This document shows, in pieces, positions 43,687 through 51,951 of a stretch of 64,000 nt of DNA. The position numbers and the translations under genes are program-made. The DNA lies in the NCBI RefSeq assembly GCF_003363755.1, contig NZ_CP031396.1:4306001-4370000 (forward strand). The letters run 5' to 3'. This DNA is from Pseudomonas protegens. GTDB taxonomy: Bacteria > Pseudomonadota > Gammaproteobacteria > Pseudomonadales > Pseudomonadaceae. Position 1 is the stretch's first letter; each line of letters starts with the position of its first letter. A model generated the notes under the pieces. The model did no database searches, was not told where the DNA came from, and saw nothing but the letters and a program-made list of their open reading frames with translations.

Positions 43687-44595
43687 ATGCTGCGATTCGA
43701 TGACCTGCAACTGTTCGTGCGGGCCGCGGACCTGGGCAGCCTGTCGGCGGCGGCCCGGGTCATGGACCTGTCGCCGGCGGTGGCCAGCGCCGCCCTCAAG
43801 CGCATCGAAGAACACTTGGGGGCGCGTTTGCTGGCCCGTTCCACCCGCAGCCTGCGTCTGACGGCCGAGGGCGAGGGCTTTCTTGAATACGCTCGCGCCG
43901 CCTTGAGCAACCTGGATGAAGGGCGGCGCTTGCTGGCTAGTGGACAGGATCAGGTCAGCGGCGTGTTGCAGCTTTCCGCGCCCTCTGACTTTGGTCGCAA
44001 CCTGCTGCTGCCCTGGCTCGACGAGTTCCAGCGCGAGCATCCCAAGCTCAGCGTGCGCCTGCTGCTGGGGGACCGGATTGCCGATCTGTTCCGCCAGCCG
44101 GTGGACATTGCCCTGCGCTACGGCGAGCCGGAAGACTCCAGCCTGGTGGCGCTGCCGATAGCCCCGGACAATCTCCGGGTCCTGTGTGCGGCCCCCAGCT
44201 ACCTGGCCCGGCACGGCGAGCCGCGCCAGCTGGAGCAACTGGCCCAGCACAACTGCCTGCTGTACATGCTCGACAGCCGGGCCCACGACCTTTGGAGTTT
44301 TTATGACGGCAAGCGCGAGGTGAGCCTGACCGTCAGCGGCGACCGCCTGAGTGACGATGCCGATGTAGTGCGGCGCTGGGCGGTGGCCGGCGAAGGGATT
44401 GCCTACAAGTCCTGGCTGGATGTGGCCGCCGACGTGCTGGCCGGCCGCTTGCAAGTGCTGTTGCCGGAGTTGCGTTGCGAAGGCGCGTCGCTGAACCTGC
44501 TGTGCACCCATCGCGCGCACTTGAGCAAACCGGTCAAGCTGTTGCGGGACATGCTCCAGGAGCGCTGCGCCCAGATCAGCGCCCGCCGCCCGTAA
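43687..44595 (+). CDS. LysR-family transcriptional regulator
   Basis: The 302-residue protein has a winged HTH (LSAAARVMDLSPAVASAALKRIEEHLGARLLARSTRSLRLT) and an effector domain of the PBP2_CrgA-like class (VDIALRYGEPEDSSLVALPI). By position it should control the divergent ABM-fold and MDR reductase operon, perhaps in response to quinone or electrophile stress. Its inducer is unknown. Confidence 0.88.
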   Translation: MLRFDDLQLFVRAADLGSLSAAARVMDLSPAVASAALKRIEEHLGARLLARSTRSLRLTAEGEGFLEYARAALSNLDEGRRLLASGQDQVSGVLQLSAPSDFGRNLLLPWLDEFQREHPKLSVRLLLGDRIADLFRQPVDIALRYGEPEDSSLVALPIAPDNLRVLCAAPSYLARHGEPRQLEQLAQHNCLLYMLDSRAHDLWSFYDGKREVSLTVSGDRLSDDADVVRRWAVAGEGIAYKSWLDVAADVLAGRLQVLLPELRCEGASLNLLCTHRAHLSKPVKLLRDMLQERCAQISARRP

Positions 44596-44731
44596 GAGCC
44601 GGGGTGCCGGCGAACCCAGGTGCCGCGTCCTCGGCGTCGCTGCCGGACGCGAACAGGTCGCCCTCAGCCATCACCCCCCGCTTCGATCCCGCACACTCGA
44701 CGGGTCGTGCATTCAATCGGGGGAACAGGGC

Positions 44732-46108
44732 ATGGGCATACAGGGATACAGCGCCGCAGAGCGCCTGGAGCGCTTACCTATCAGCGGTTATCACCGAGTG
44801 ATCTTCATCATCATTGCCCTGGCGTTTTTCTTCGACTCCATGGATTTGGCGATGATGACCTTCCTGCTGGGGTCGATCAAAACCGAGTTCGGCCTGAGCT
44901 CGGCCCAGGCCGGCCTGCTGGCCAGCTCCAGCTTCTTCGGCATGGTGCTCGGCGCCTCGCTGTCGGGCATGCTCGCCGACCGCTTCGGGCGCAAGCCGGT
45001 GTTCCAATGGAGCATCGTGCTCTGGGGCGTGGCCAGTTACCTGTGCTCCACCGCCCAGAGCGTGGACAGCCTGACCCTGTTCCGGGTGCTGCTGGGCATC
45101 GGCATGGGCATGGAGTTTCCCATCGCCCAATCGATGCTCTCGGAGATGATTCCGGCGCAACGACGCGGGCGCTACATCGCCTTGATGGACGGCTTCTGGC
45201 CCTTGGGTTTTGTGGCGGCCGGTGCGCTGTCGTACTTCCTCCTGCCGCTGATCGGCTGGCGCGACATCTTCCTGGTGCTGGCGATTCCGGCAGTGTTCGT
45301 GCTGGTGATCCGCTTCTTCATTCCCGAGTCGCCGCGCTGGCTGGAGCAGGCTGGGCGCCATGCCGAGGCCGACCGGGTGCTGTTGGGCATCGAGGACAAG
45401 GTGCGGGCTGCCCTGGGTGGCGCCCCGTTGCCGGAACCGGTGCGCCTGCCGCGAGTCGAGCAGGCGCCGGGGCACTTCTTTTCTGCGCTGAAACAGATCT
45501 GGTCGCCCCTGTATCGGCAACGCACGATGATGATCTGGAGCCTGTGGTTCTTCGCATTGCTGGGGTTCTACGGGCTGACGTCCTGGCTCAGCGCCTTGCT
45601 GCAACAGTCCGGTTTTGCCGTGACCCAGTCGGTGTACTACACGGTGCTGATTTCCCTTGGCGGGATTCCCGGGTTCCTCATGGCCGCCTGGCTGGTGGAG
45701 CGCTGGGGGCGCAAGCCGGTGTGCATCGTCACCTTGCTCGGCGGCGGGATCATGGCCTTCTTCTACGGCCAGAGCGCGGTGTTTGGCGGCAACGTCAGCC
45801 TGTTGATCGGCACCGGCCTGCTGATGCAGTTCTTCCTGTTCGGCATGTGGGCGGTGCTCTACACCTACACGCCCGAGCTGTACCCGACGTCTGCCCGGGC
45901 CACGGGTTCGGGCTTCGCTTCGGCCGTTGGCCGGATCGGTTCGCTGCTGGGGCCTTTGGTGACCGGACTGGTGTTTCCCATCACTGGGCAGGGCGGGGTG
46001 TTTGCCCTGGGGGCGGCGTGCTTTGTGGTGGCGGCGGGAGTGGTCTGGCGGTTCGGGATGGAGACCCGGGGCAAGACGCTGGAGGCGTTGAGCGAGGCGG
46101 GCGCTTGA
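44732..46108 (+). CDS. MFS metabolite:H+ symporter (SV2/NiaP-like)
   Basis: The 458-residue protein has 12 hydrophobic segments, MFS motif A (GMLADRFGRKPVFQWS) and the central sugar-porter-type motif FIPESPRWLEQAGR. Its repeat motif (VERWGRKPVC) and ELYPTSARATGSGFASAVGRIG match carboxylate/nicotinate/aromatic acid-type symporters. The substrate is not determined. The gap from the LysR gene is 136 bp and has no clear site. A REPIN follows the stop. Confidence 0.85.
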   Translation: MGIQGYSAAERLERLPISGYHRVIFIIIALAFFFDSMDLAMMTFLLGSIKTEFGLSSAQAGLLASSSFFGMVLGASLSGMLADRFGRKPVFQWSIVLWGVASYLCSTAQSVDSLTLFRVLLGIGMGMEFPIAQSMLSEMIPAQRRGRYIALMDGFWPLGFVAAGALSYFLLPLIGWRDIFLVLAIPAVFVLVIRFFIPESPRWLEQAGRHAEADRVLLGIEDKVRAALGGAPLPEPVRLPRVEQAPGHFFSALKQIWSPLYRQRTMMIWSLWFFALLGFYGLTSWLSALLQQSGFAVTQSVYYTVLISLGGIPGFLMAAWLVERWGRKPVCIVTLLGGGIMAFFYGQSAVFGGNVSLLIGTGLLMQFFLFGMWAVLYTYTPELYPTSARATGSGFASAVGRIGSLLGPLVTGLVFPITGQGGVFALGAACFVVAAGVVWRFGMETRGKTLEALSEAGA

Positions 46109-46110
46109 GT

Positions 46111-46163
46111 TGCGCCGGCCAGCCGGCTCCTACACGAACCTGTAGGAGCCGGCTGGCTGGCGA
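46111..46163. repeat. REP doublet (REPIN)
   Basis: TGCGCCGGCCAGCCGGCTCC-TACA at 46111-46134 and the inverted TGTAGGAGCCGGCTGGCTGG-CGA at 46141-46163 lie six bases apart. They lie between the stops of the convergent MFS and deaminase genes and could form a long stem that ends both transcripts. Confidence 0.9.
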
Positions 46164-46169
46164 AGACCG

Positions 46170-47123
46170 TTACGGCTTGACCAGCCGCGCATCCAGGCTG
46201 TTCTGCGCCAGGCGCCGGGCCTGGTCCTGGGTCATGCCCAGGTCGGTGTACAAGGCGTGGAAGTTCTCGGTGACGTAGCCGCCGAAGTAGGCCGGGTCAT
46301 CGGAGTTGACCGTGACCTTCACCCCGCGCTCGAGCATTTGCAGGATGTTGTGCTGGGACATGTGGTCGAACACGCAGAGCTTGGTGTTGGACAGCGGGCA
46401 CACGGTCAGCGGGATCTGTTCATCGATGATGCGCTGCATCAGCCGCTCGTCCTCGAAAGCGCGCACGCCGTGGTCGATGCGCTGGATCTTCAACAGGTCC
46501 AGGGCTTCCCAGATGTACTCGGGCGGGCCTTCCTCGCCGGCATGGGCGACGGTCAGGAAGCCTTCGCTGCGGGCGCGGTCGAAGACCCGCTGGAACTTGC
46601 TTGGCGGGTGACCCATTTCCGAACTGTCCAGGCCCACGGCAACGAAGGCATCGCGGAACGGCAGCGCCTGGTCGAGGGTTTTCTGTGCTTCTTCTTCGCT
46701 CAAGTGGCGCAGGAAGCTGAGGATCAGGCCGCTGGTGATGCCCAGTTGCTGCTCGCCGTCCTTGAGGGCGGCGGCGATGCCGTTGAGCACCACTTCGAAC
46801 GGGATGCCGCGGTCGGTGTGGGTCTGCGGATCGAAGAACGGCTCGGTGTGAATCACGTTCTGCTCTTTGCAGCGCAGCAGGTAGGCCCAGGTCAGGTCGT
46901 AGAAATCCTGGGAGGTGCGCAGCACATCGGCGCCCTGGTAATACAGGTCGAGGAACTCCTGCAGGTTGTTGAAGGCGTAGGCCTTGCGCAGGGTTTCGAC
47001 GTCGCTCCAGGGCAGGGCGATCTTGTTGCGTTCGGCCAGGGCGAACAGCAGTTCCGGTTCCAGGGAACCTTCCAGGTGCAGGTGCAACTCGGCCTTGGGC
47101 AAGGCGTTCAGCCAGTCATACAT
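46170..47123 (-). CDS. Adenine deaminase of the adenosine deaminase superfamily
   Basis: The 317-residue amidohydrolase opens MYDWLNALPKAELHLHLEGSLEP with the HxH zinc ligands. HAGEEGPPEYI gives the third His and catalytic Glu, a conserved DHG follows, and SDDPAYFGGYV gives the last metal Asp. Length and the VGLDSSEMGHPPSKF region match the Pseudomonas group whose P. aeruginosa member (PA0148) was shown to deaminate adenine to hypoxanthine, not adenosine. Assignment to adenine is by family knowledge. It begins a run of purine genes. Confidence 0.85.
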   Translation of the reverse strand: MYDWLNALPKAELHLHLEGSLEPELLFALAERNKIALPWSDVETLRKAYAFNNLQEFLDLYYQGADVLRTSQDFYDLTWAYLLRCKEQNVIHTEPFFDPQTHTDRGIPFEVVLNGIAAALKDGEQQLGITSGLILSFLRHLSEEEAQKTLDQALPFRDAFVAVGLDSSEMGHPPSKFQRVFDRARSEGFLTVAHAGEEGPPEYIWEALDLLKIQRIDHGVRAFEDERLMQRIIDEQIPLTVCPLSNTKLCVFDHMSQHNILQMLERGVKVTVNSDDPAYFGGYVTENFHALYTDLGMTQDQARRLAQNSLDARLVKP

Positions 47124-47239
47124 GGTGTTGTCTCATCAGGTGCAGGCGGGCGCTGCGAGAGTGATGCGCTGCCGGGGCCGTGCCCTTCTCTGGGGAACTG
47201 GCGGCGGTTGCGGCGATCGCCAGGTTTTCACCGGGCCCG

Positions 47240-47267
47240 AAAAAGCCGCCATTCTACATCTGGCGGC
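47240..47267 (-). terminator. Intrinsic terminator after the 2OG-Fe(II) oxygenase gene
   Basis: On the minus strand GCCGCCA (47267-47261) pairs with TGGCGGC (47251-47245), followed by TTTTT. It lies 35 bp past the oxygenase stop, which separates that transcript from the downstream adenine deaminase gene. Confidence 0.85.
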
Positions 47268-47301
47268 GCGATTGTTCGGTAAAACCTGACCGAATGGGCG
47301 A

Positions 47302-48267
47302 TCAGGCCTGCTCCAGCTCCCGGCGATAGGCGTAGGTATCGGCAAAGCGCGACAGCAGGAATTCGGCGCAGGTGGTCACCGGGTACTTGGCCGGATGCTC
47401 CGCGTCCTGGCAGCCGGGCAGGCATTCGATACGGGTGTCCGGGTGCGGTTCGGCGAAGAATGGCATCGAGTAGCGGTCCACCCCCAGCGGGCTGATGACC
47501 CGGTGCGGGGTCGACAGGTAACGGTCGTTGCTCCAGCGCGCCATCATGTCGCCGAGGTTGACCACGAAGCTGCCTTCGATGGGCGGCGCATCGATCCACT
47601 GCCCCTGGACGTTGCGCACTTGCAAGCCACCGGCGGTGTCCTGGTAGAGCAGGGTGATGCAGCCATAGTCGGTGTGGGCGCCGGCGCCTTGCTGCTCGGT
47701 GCTGCTGGCGGTGTGGCGCGGCGGATAGTGGATCAGCCGCAGCACGCTGACCGGGTCCTGGAAGCGGCGGTCGAAGAAGTCGCGTTCGATGCCCAGGGCC
47801 AGGGTCATGGCCCGCAGCAGGGTCTGGGCCAGGGCCTGCATGTCCTGGTAGTGCTGCTCCATCAGGTCTTTCCAGCCGGGCAGGTCCGGGTGGCGGTTGG
47901 GGCCGCGCAGGGGCTTGTCCGCCACGACCTCGGGATGGTCATCCGGCAGGTGCAGGCCCATGTCGAAGGTTTCCTTGAGGTCGCTGGGCTTGCCCGGGTC
48001 CAGTTGCTCGGTGGCGATGGCGCCGTAGCCGCGATGGTGGCGGCTCTGGGTGATGTCGATCTTGAGTTTCTCGGCGCTGGGCAGGGCGAAGAAGTGCTTG
48101 GCCATGGCCAGCAATTGATCGATGCGTTGTGCACTGATCGGGTGGCCCTTTATATAGAAGAAGCCCCATTCGCGACAGGCGCGGTCGATCTGTCTGGCGA
48201 CACTGTCCCAGCCTGGCTGGGCCTCCTGATACAGCGGGCTGATATCGATGATCGGCAGTTGATGCAT
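47302..48267 (-). CDS. 2-oxoglutarate/Fe(II) oxygenase, isopenicillin N synthase-like
   Basis: The 321-residue protein has the DIOX_N half (LPIIDISPL, ACREWGFFYIKGHPI) and a jelly-roll 2OG-FeII domain. The iron ligands are HTDYG (HxD) and the distal His in TPHRVISP; the 2OG-binding Arg/Ser pair is RYSMPFF. The substrate is unknown; its place beside purine genes makes a purine or nucleoside a guess. The order adenine deaminase then oxygenase is also seen in P. aeruginosa. Confidence 0.88.
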   Translation of the reverse strand: MHQLPIIDISPLYQEAQPGWDSVARQIDRACREWGFFYIKGHPISAQRIDQLLAMAKHFFALPSAEKLKIDITQSRHHRGYGAIATEQLDPGKPSDLKETFDMGLHLPDDHPEVVADKPLRGPNRHPDLPGWKDLMEQHYQDMQALAQTLLRAMTLALGIERDFFDRRFQDPVSVLRLIHYPPRHTASSTEQQGAGAHTDYGCITLLYQDTAGGLQVRNVQGQWIDAPPIEGSFVVNLGDMMARWSNDRYLSTPHRVISPLGVDRYSMPFFAEPHPDTRIECLPGCQDAEHPAKYPVTTCAEFLLSRFADTYAYRRELEQA

Positions 48268-48332
48268 GAAAAGGCTCCCATCCTGTTGGCGGTCCGTCGT
48301 CGCTGGCGGGTGCTCCGGCAGCGACGACCAGC

Positions 48333-49415
48333 TTATTTGGGGAGGTCTGCCTTCAGGCCTTCGACGTAGTAGTTCATCGAGGCCAGTTCGGCATTGCTGG
48401 CGCTGACTCCCGCAGGGATTTTTTCTACTCCGCCCTGGTCCTTGATCGGGCCGGTGAACGGGTGGAACTGGCCACTCTTGATGCTGGCGATGATCTGCTC
48501 GGCCTCGGCTTTCACCGGGGCCGGCAGCAGGTCGCTGAGGGGCAGCTCAACCGTACCCTCTTTCAGACCGCCCCAGTAGTCCTGGGATGTCCAGCTGTGG
48601 TCCAGCACCCCTTGGGTGGCCTGGATGTAGTGCGGGGCCCAGTTGTTGACGATGGAGGTCAGCACCGCCTTGGGGCCGAAGTGGGCCATGTCCGAGGCGT
48701 AGCCCACCGCATACACGCCGCGGCGCTCCGCGGCCTGGATCGGCGCCGGGCTGTCGGTGTGCTGGAAGATCACGTCGGCGCCCTGGTCGATCAGGGCGTT
48801 GGCGGCGTCGGCTTCCTTGCCCGGGTCGAACCAGGAGTTGACCCACACCACCTTGATCTCGGTGCCCGGGTTGTACTTGTTCAGGGCCAGCTGGATGGCG
48901 TTGATGTCGCGGATCACCTCCGGGATCGGGAAGGAGGCGACGTAGCCGATCTTCTTGCTCTTGGTCATTTTCGCCGCGAGAAAGCCGCCGACGTAGCGTC
49001 CCTCGTAGGTGCGTGCCAGGTAGGTGCCGAGGTTCTTGTCCTGCTTGTAGCCGGTGGCGTGTTCGAAGGTCACCTTGGGGAACTGCTTGGCGACTTTCAG
49101 GGTGGGGTTCATGTAGCCGAAGGAGGTGGTGAAGATCAGGTCGTAGTTGTCCTTGGCCATGTTGCGGATCACCCGCTCGGCGTCGGCGCCTTCGGCCACG
49201 TTCTCGACGTAGTTGGTCTTGATCTGCTCGCCGAATTTTTCCGCCAGTGCCTTGCGTCCTTGTTCATGCTGATAGGTCCAGCCGTGGTCACCGATGGGAC
49301 CGATGTAGACGAAGCCGACCTTCAGCGGATCGGCAGCGCTGGCGGCGAGACTGGCACTCAGGCCGACAGCGGCGGCCAGGGCGCAGAGCAGCTTGTGCAA
49401 CGGGCGTGTATGCAT
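48333..49415 (-). CDS. BMP-family ABC transporter substrate-binding protein (nucleoside-type)
   Basis: ATG 49415 has GGAG 9 bp upstream. The 360-residue protein has a signal peptide (GLSASLAASAADPLKV, no lipobox) and the PnrA/Med/BMP fold. Recognised features are VGFVYIGPIGDHGWTYQHEQGRKA, FTTSFGYMNP, GFLAAKMTKSKKIGYVA and QHTDSPAP. Family members bind purine nucleosides or related compounds. Its permeases and ATPase are probably those at 54.8-58.4 kb. It is followed by the oxygenase gene 65 bp away. Confidence 0.9.
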   Translation of the reverse strand: MHTRPLHKLLCALAAAVGLSASLAASAADPLKVGFVYIGPIGDHGWTYQHEQGRKALAEKFGEQIKTNYVENVAEGADAERVIRNMAKDNYDLIFTTSFGYMNPTLKVAKQFPKVTFEHATGYKQDKNLGTYLARTYEGRYVGGFLAAKMTKSKKIGYVASFPIPEVIRDINAIQLALNKYNPGTEIKVVWVNSWFDPGKEADAANALIDQGADVIFQHTDSPAPIQAAERRGVYAVGYASDMAHFGPKAVLTSIVNNWAPHYIQATQGVLDHSWTSQDYWGGLKEGTVELPLSDLLPAPVKAEAEQIIASIKSGQFHPFTGPIKDQGGVEKIPAGVSASNAELASMNYYVEGLKADLPK

Positions 49416-49512
49416 GAATTGGAGCTCCATCTTGTTGTGGGGGAGGACTGGGTCGGCAAGCGCTTAAGGGCAATGCAAATAGCTGACCAACAGGACAACA
49501 AAGAGGGCGGTT

Positions 49513-49611
49513 GCGCCGGCGAGGCGGTTTCTACGTGGGCTGTGGGGCGCGCTTTTCGCTGGCAAGCCAGCTCCTACGGCGTTGGAATGTAGGAGCCGGC
49601 TTGCCGGCGAA
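49513..49611. repeat. REP cluster: one REPIN plus a degenerate third copy
   Basis: An inverted pair lies at 49555-49577 (TTCGCTGGCAAGCCAGCTCC-TAC) and 49588-49611 (TGTAGGAGCCGGCTTGCCGG-CGAA). A weaker copy at 49513-49534 (GCGCCGGCGAGGCGGTTTCT-AC) precedes it. The cluster occupies the 327 bp region between divergent binding-protein and antiporter genes, which is unusual because REPs prefer 3' ends. Confidence 0.85.
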
Positions 49612-49742
49612 GGGCTGTTCAAGATCCATCCCGGTGCGTGGCGCCTGAGCCTGGTGCACTGACATGTAACGAAACGTTAGTGACCCGAAGCAGTCTTTCA
49701 TTCATCTCCTGTACTCGTTTTTATTTCCGTCAAAGGACTGCA

Positions 49743-50831
49743 ATGTTCACTTCCCTCAAGCAAGAACAGTTTCTGCTGCTTGCGCTGCTGGCTGCCGTGG
49801 CCGCCTATCCCCTGGAACACCTGTTGCTCAATAGCGGCCAAGGCATTGCCCTGATGGCCGGGCTGGTGCTGATCGGCTTTATCGTCATCGCCTCGATGCG
49901 TGTTGCCCACCACGCCGAACGGCTGGCGGAAAAGGTCGGCGACCCCTACGGCACCATGATCCTGACCCTGGCCGCGGTGCTGGTGGAGGTGGTGATCCTG
50001 GCCATCATGATGAGCAACGAAGCCTCGCCGACCCTGGTGCGCGACACCATCTATTCGGCGGTGATGCTGGACATCAACGGCATCCTCGGCCTGGCCGCGC
50101 TGATGGGCGGCATCAAGCATGGCGAGCAGCCTTATAACGACGATTCGGCGCGCACCTACAGCGTGATGATCCTCACCGCCATGGGCGTGTCGATGGTGGT
50201 GCCGGAGTTCATCCCCGAGGCCGACTGGAAGGTGTATTCGGCCTTCACCATTGGCGCGATGGTGGTGCTCTATACCCTGTTCCTGCGCATGCAGGTCGGG
50301 CCGCACAGTTACTTCTTCAGCTATAGCTACCCGGAAAAGCGCCGTGCTAAAGAGGCCCAGGAACAGCCCCATGCCGTCAACCTGGCCTGGAGCATCGGCA
50401 TCCTGGTGTTCGGCGTGGTGGTGATCGGCGCCCTGGCCGAGGTGATGTCCAAGACCCTGGACCTGGGCCTGGAAGGCACGGGCGCGCCGCCGGTGATCAC
50501 GGCGATCCTGGTGGCGGCGATTTCTGCCGCGCCGGAGATTCTCACCGCCCTGCGCGCGGCCCTGGCCAACCGCATGCAGTCGGTGGTCAACGTGGCCCTG
50601 GGCGCCTCCCTGTCGACGGTGATCCTCACGGTGCCGGTGATGGAGGCCATGGCCCTGTACACCGGCCAGCCGTTCCAGATGGCCATGACTCCTGTGCAGA
50701 CAGTGATGGTGTTCATCACCCTGATCGTCAGCGCGATCAACCTCAACGACGGTGAAACCAATGCCATAGAAGGCATGACTCACTTCGTGCTGTTTGCCAC
50801 CTTCATCATGCTGTCGCTGCTGGGCCTTTAA
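49743..50831 (+). CDS. chaA: Calcium:proton antiporter (CaCA/ChaA family)
   Basis: ATG 49743 follows AAAGGA; the frame upstream from 49638 lacks a ribosome site. The 362-residue protein has about 11 hydrophobic segments and the two alpha-repeats. The first carries LAAVLVEVVILAIMMSNE. The second carries the acidic AAISAAPEILTALRAALANRMQSVVNVALGASLSTVILTVPVM. It would exchange Ca2+ or Na+/K+ for protons. The gene overlaps the converging SUMF-like gene by 4 bp. Confidence 0.88.
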   Translation: MFTSLKQEQFLLLALLAAVAAYPLEHLLLNSGQGIALMAGLVLIGFIVIASMRVAHHAERLAEKVGDPYGTMILTLAAVLVEVVILAIMMSNEASPTLVRDTIYSAVMLDINGILGLAALMGGIKHGEQPYNDDSARTYSVMILTAMGVSMVVPEFIPEADWKVYSAFTIGAMVVLYTLFLRMQVGPHSYFFSYSYPEKRRAKEAQEQPHAVNLAWSIGILVFGVVVIGALAEVMSKTLDLGLEGTGAPPVITAILVAAISAAPEILTALRAALANRMQSVVNVALGASLSTVILTVPVMEAMALYTGQPFQMAMTPVQTVMVFITLIVSAINLNDGETNAIEGMTHFVLFATFIMLSLLGL

Positions 50832-51835
50832 AGCGGCTGGGCTGACTGGATGGCGCAGCGAAAGCTGACACCGGGGGCATTCCAGGCCGCCAGTGCCCCC
50901 CAACGCCAACGGCGCACGGTGCTGGCCGAAGGAGAAAAGGTCGGGTCGTTGGCAAACTTGTTGTTGGCGCCGCGTTGCGCCCGATAGATGCCTGTTTCAG
51001 GCCCTTGCGGGTTCTCCACGGGAGACTCGCGATAGTAGTGTTTATCGTACCAATCGTTGACCCATTCACTGGCGTTGCCGGTGAGGTTGTAGAGGCCCAG
51101 CGGATTGGGCACAAACCTGTCCACGGCGAAGGTTTCGTTGTCGTCAGGGGCCGGGAAGTTGCGGCCGTAATCCAGATTGCCGTTGTCGGTGGCGAACATC
51201 ACCGGCTGGCCGCGGTTGCGCGCCGCATATTCCCATTGCGCCTCGGTCGGCAGATCGACGCGATAGCCGCTGAGGTCTGCCAGCCAGCCACAGTAATCCT
51301 TGGCCTCTTGCCATGATCGAGAGGCCGGGGCGGGCAGGTTTTCAAGGTAGAGGTGCTTCATGTCTTCGCGTTTACGAAGTTCAGCGTCGAATGGCGGCTT
51401 GCCTTGGGCCAGGAAGAACAGATCAAAATCGCCCAAGGTGGTTTGCAGCGAGGACAGGTAATAGCTGCTCAATTTGACCGGGTGAACGAAATCGTCATCG
51501 ACGTCGAGACTGATCCGCTCCATTTTTGCCGGGTCCACGCCGCAGGGCCATTGGCACAAGGCAAGTGGGTCGAAGCCATGGGGCCAACCGAAATCGCCCA
51601 TCTGGAATTCGCCCCCTTCGATCAACACCATGTTGTCCAGCGAGCGGATCACTGTGTTGAGGACGGCCTCGCGGTTTTGTGGGGACAGATCTGGGTATTT
51701 GCGGCTGATGGTCGAAGCAATTTCTGCCACTTTTTCAGCTGACAGCGCTTTGCTGGGCGGGCCAGCAACCTCCGGTTTCTCGCAGCCTGCAATCAGCAGC
51801 GCGACGCAGAGCGCCAGTCCGTACTTTTGTCTCAC
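50828..51835 (-). CDS. SUMF1/FGE-domain lipoprotein
   Basis: GTG 51835 with AGGGA upstream gives 335 residues and a lipobox (LLIAGC). A helical linker (about 30-65) precedes an FGE-sulfatase domain (about 68-330). It has VLIEGGEFQMGDFGWP, DLPTEAQWEYAARNRG, LYNLTGNASEWVNDWY and a closing VSFRCAI. The fold is shared with formylglycine-generating enzymes, but no sulfatase gene is nearby, so it is more likely a structural or binding protein of the envelope. Confidence 0.85.
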   Translation of the reverse strand: MRQKYGLALCVALLIAGCEKPEVAGPPSKALSAEKVAEIASTISRKYPDLSPQNREAVLNTVIRSLDNMVLIEGGEFQMGDFGWPHGFDPLALCQWPCGVDPAKMERISLDVDDDFVHPVKLSSYYLSSLQTTLGDFDLFFLAQGKPPFDAELRKREDMKHLYLENLPAPASRSWQEAKDYCGWLADLSGYRVDLPTEAQWEYAARNRGQPVMFATDNGNLDYGRNFPAPDDNETFAVDRFVPNPLGLYNLTGNASEWVNDWYDKHYYRESPVENPQGPETGIYRAQRGANNKFANDPTFSPSASTVRRWRWGALAAWNAPGVSFRCAIQSAQPL

Positions 51836-51914
51836 GTAATGTCCCTATAGCGGTTCGTTCGAGGGCGGAAACTAACATGTTTCCTCAATCCGATTCCGCT
51901 TAACTTAAGGCGCA

Positions 51915-51937
51915 GGCGAGGGATCGGGTCCCTCGCC
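51915..51937 (-). terminator. Hairpin after the 8-oxoguanine deaminase gene
   Basis: GGCGAGGGA at 51915-51923 pairs perfectly with TCCCTCGCC at 51929-51937 over five bases. It lies 14 bp after the leftward deaminase gene. There is no T-run. Confidence 0.6.
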
Positions 51938-51951
51938 GTTGGACTTAACGA

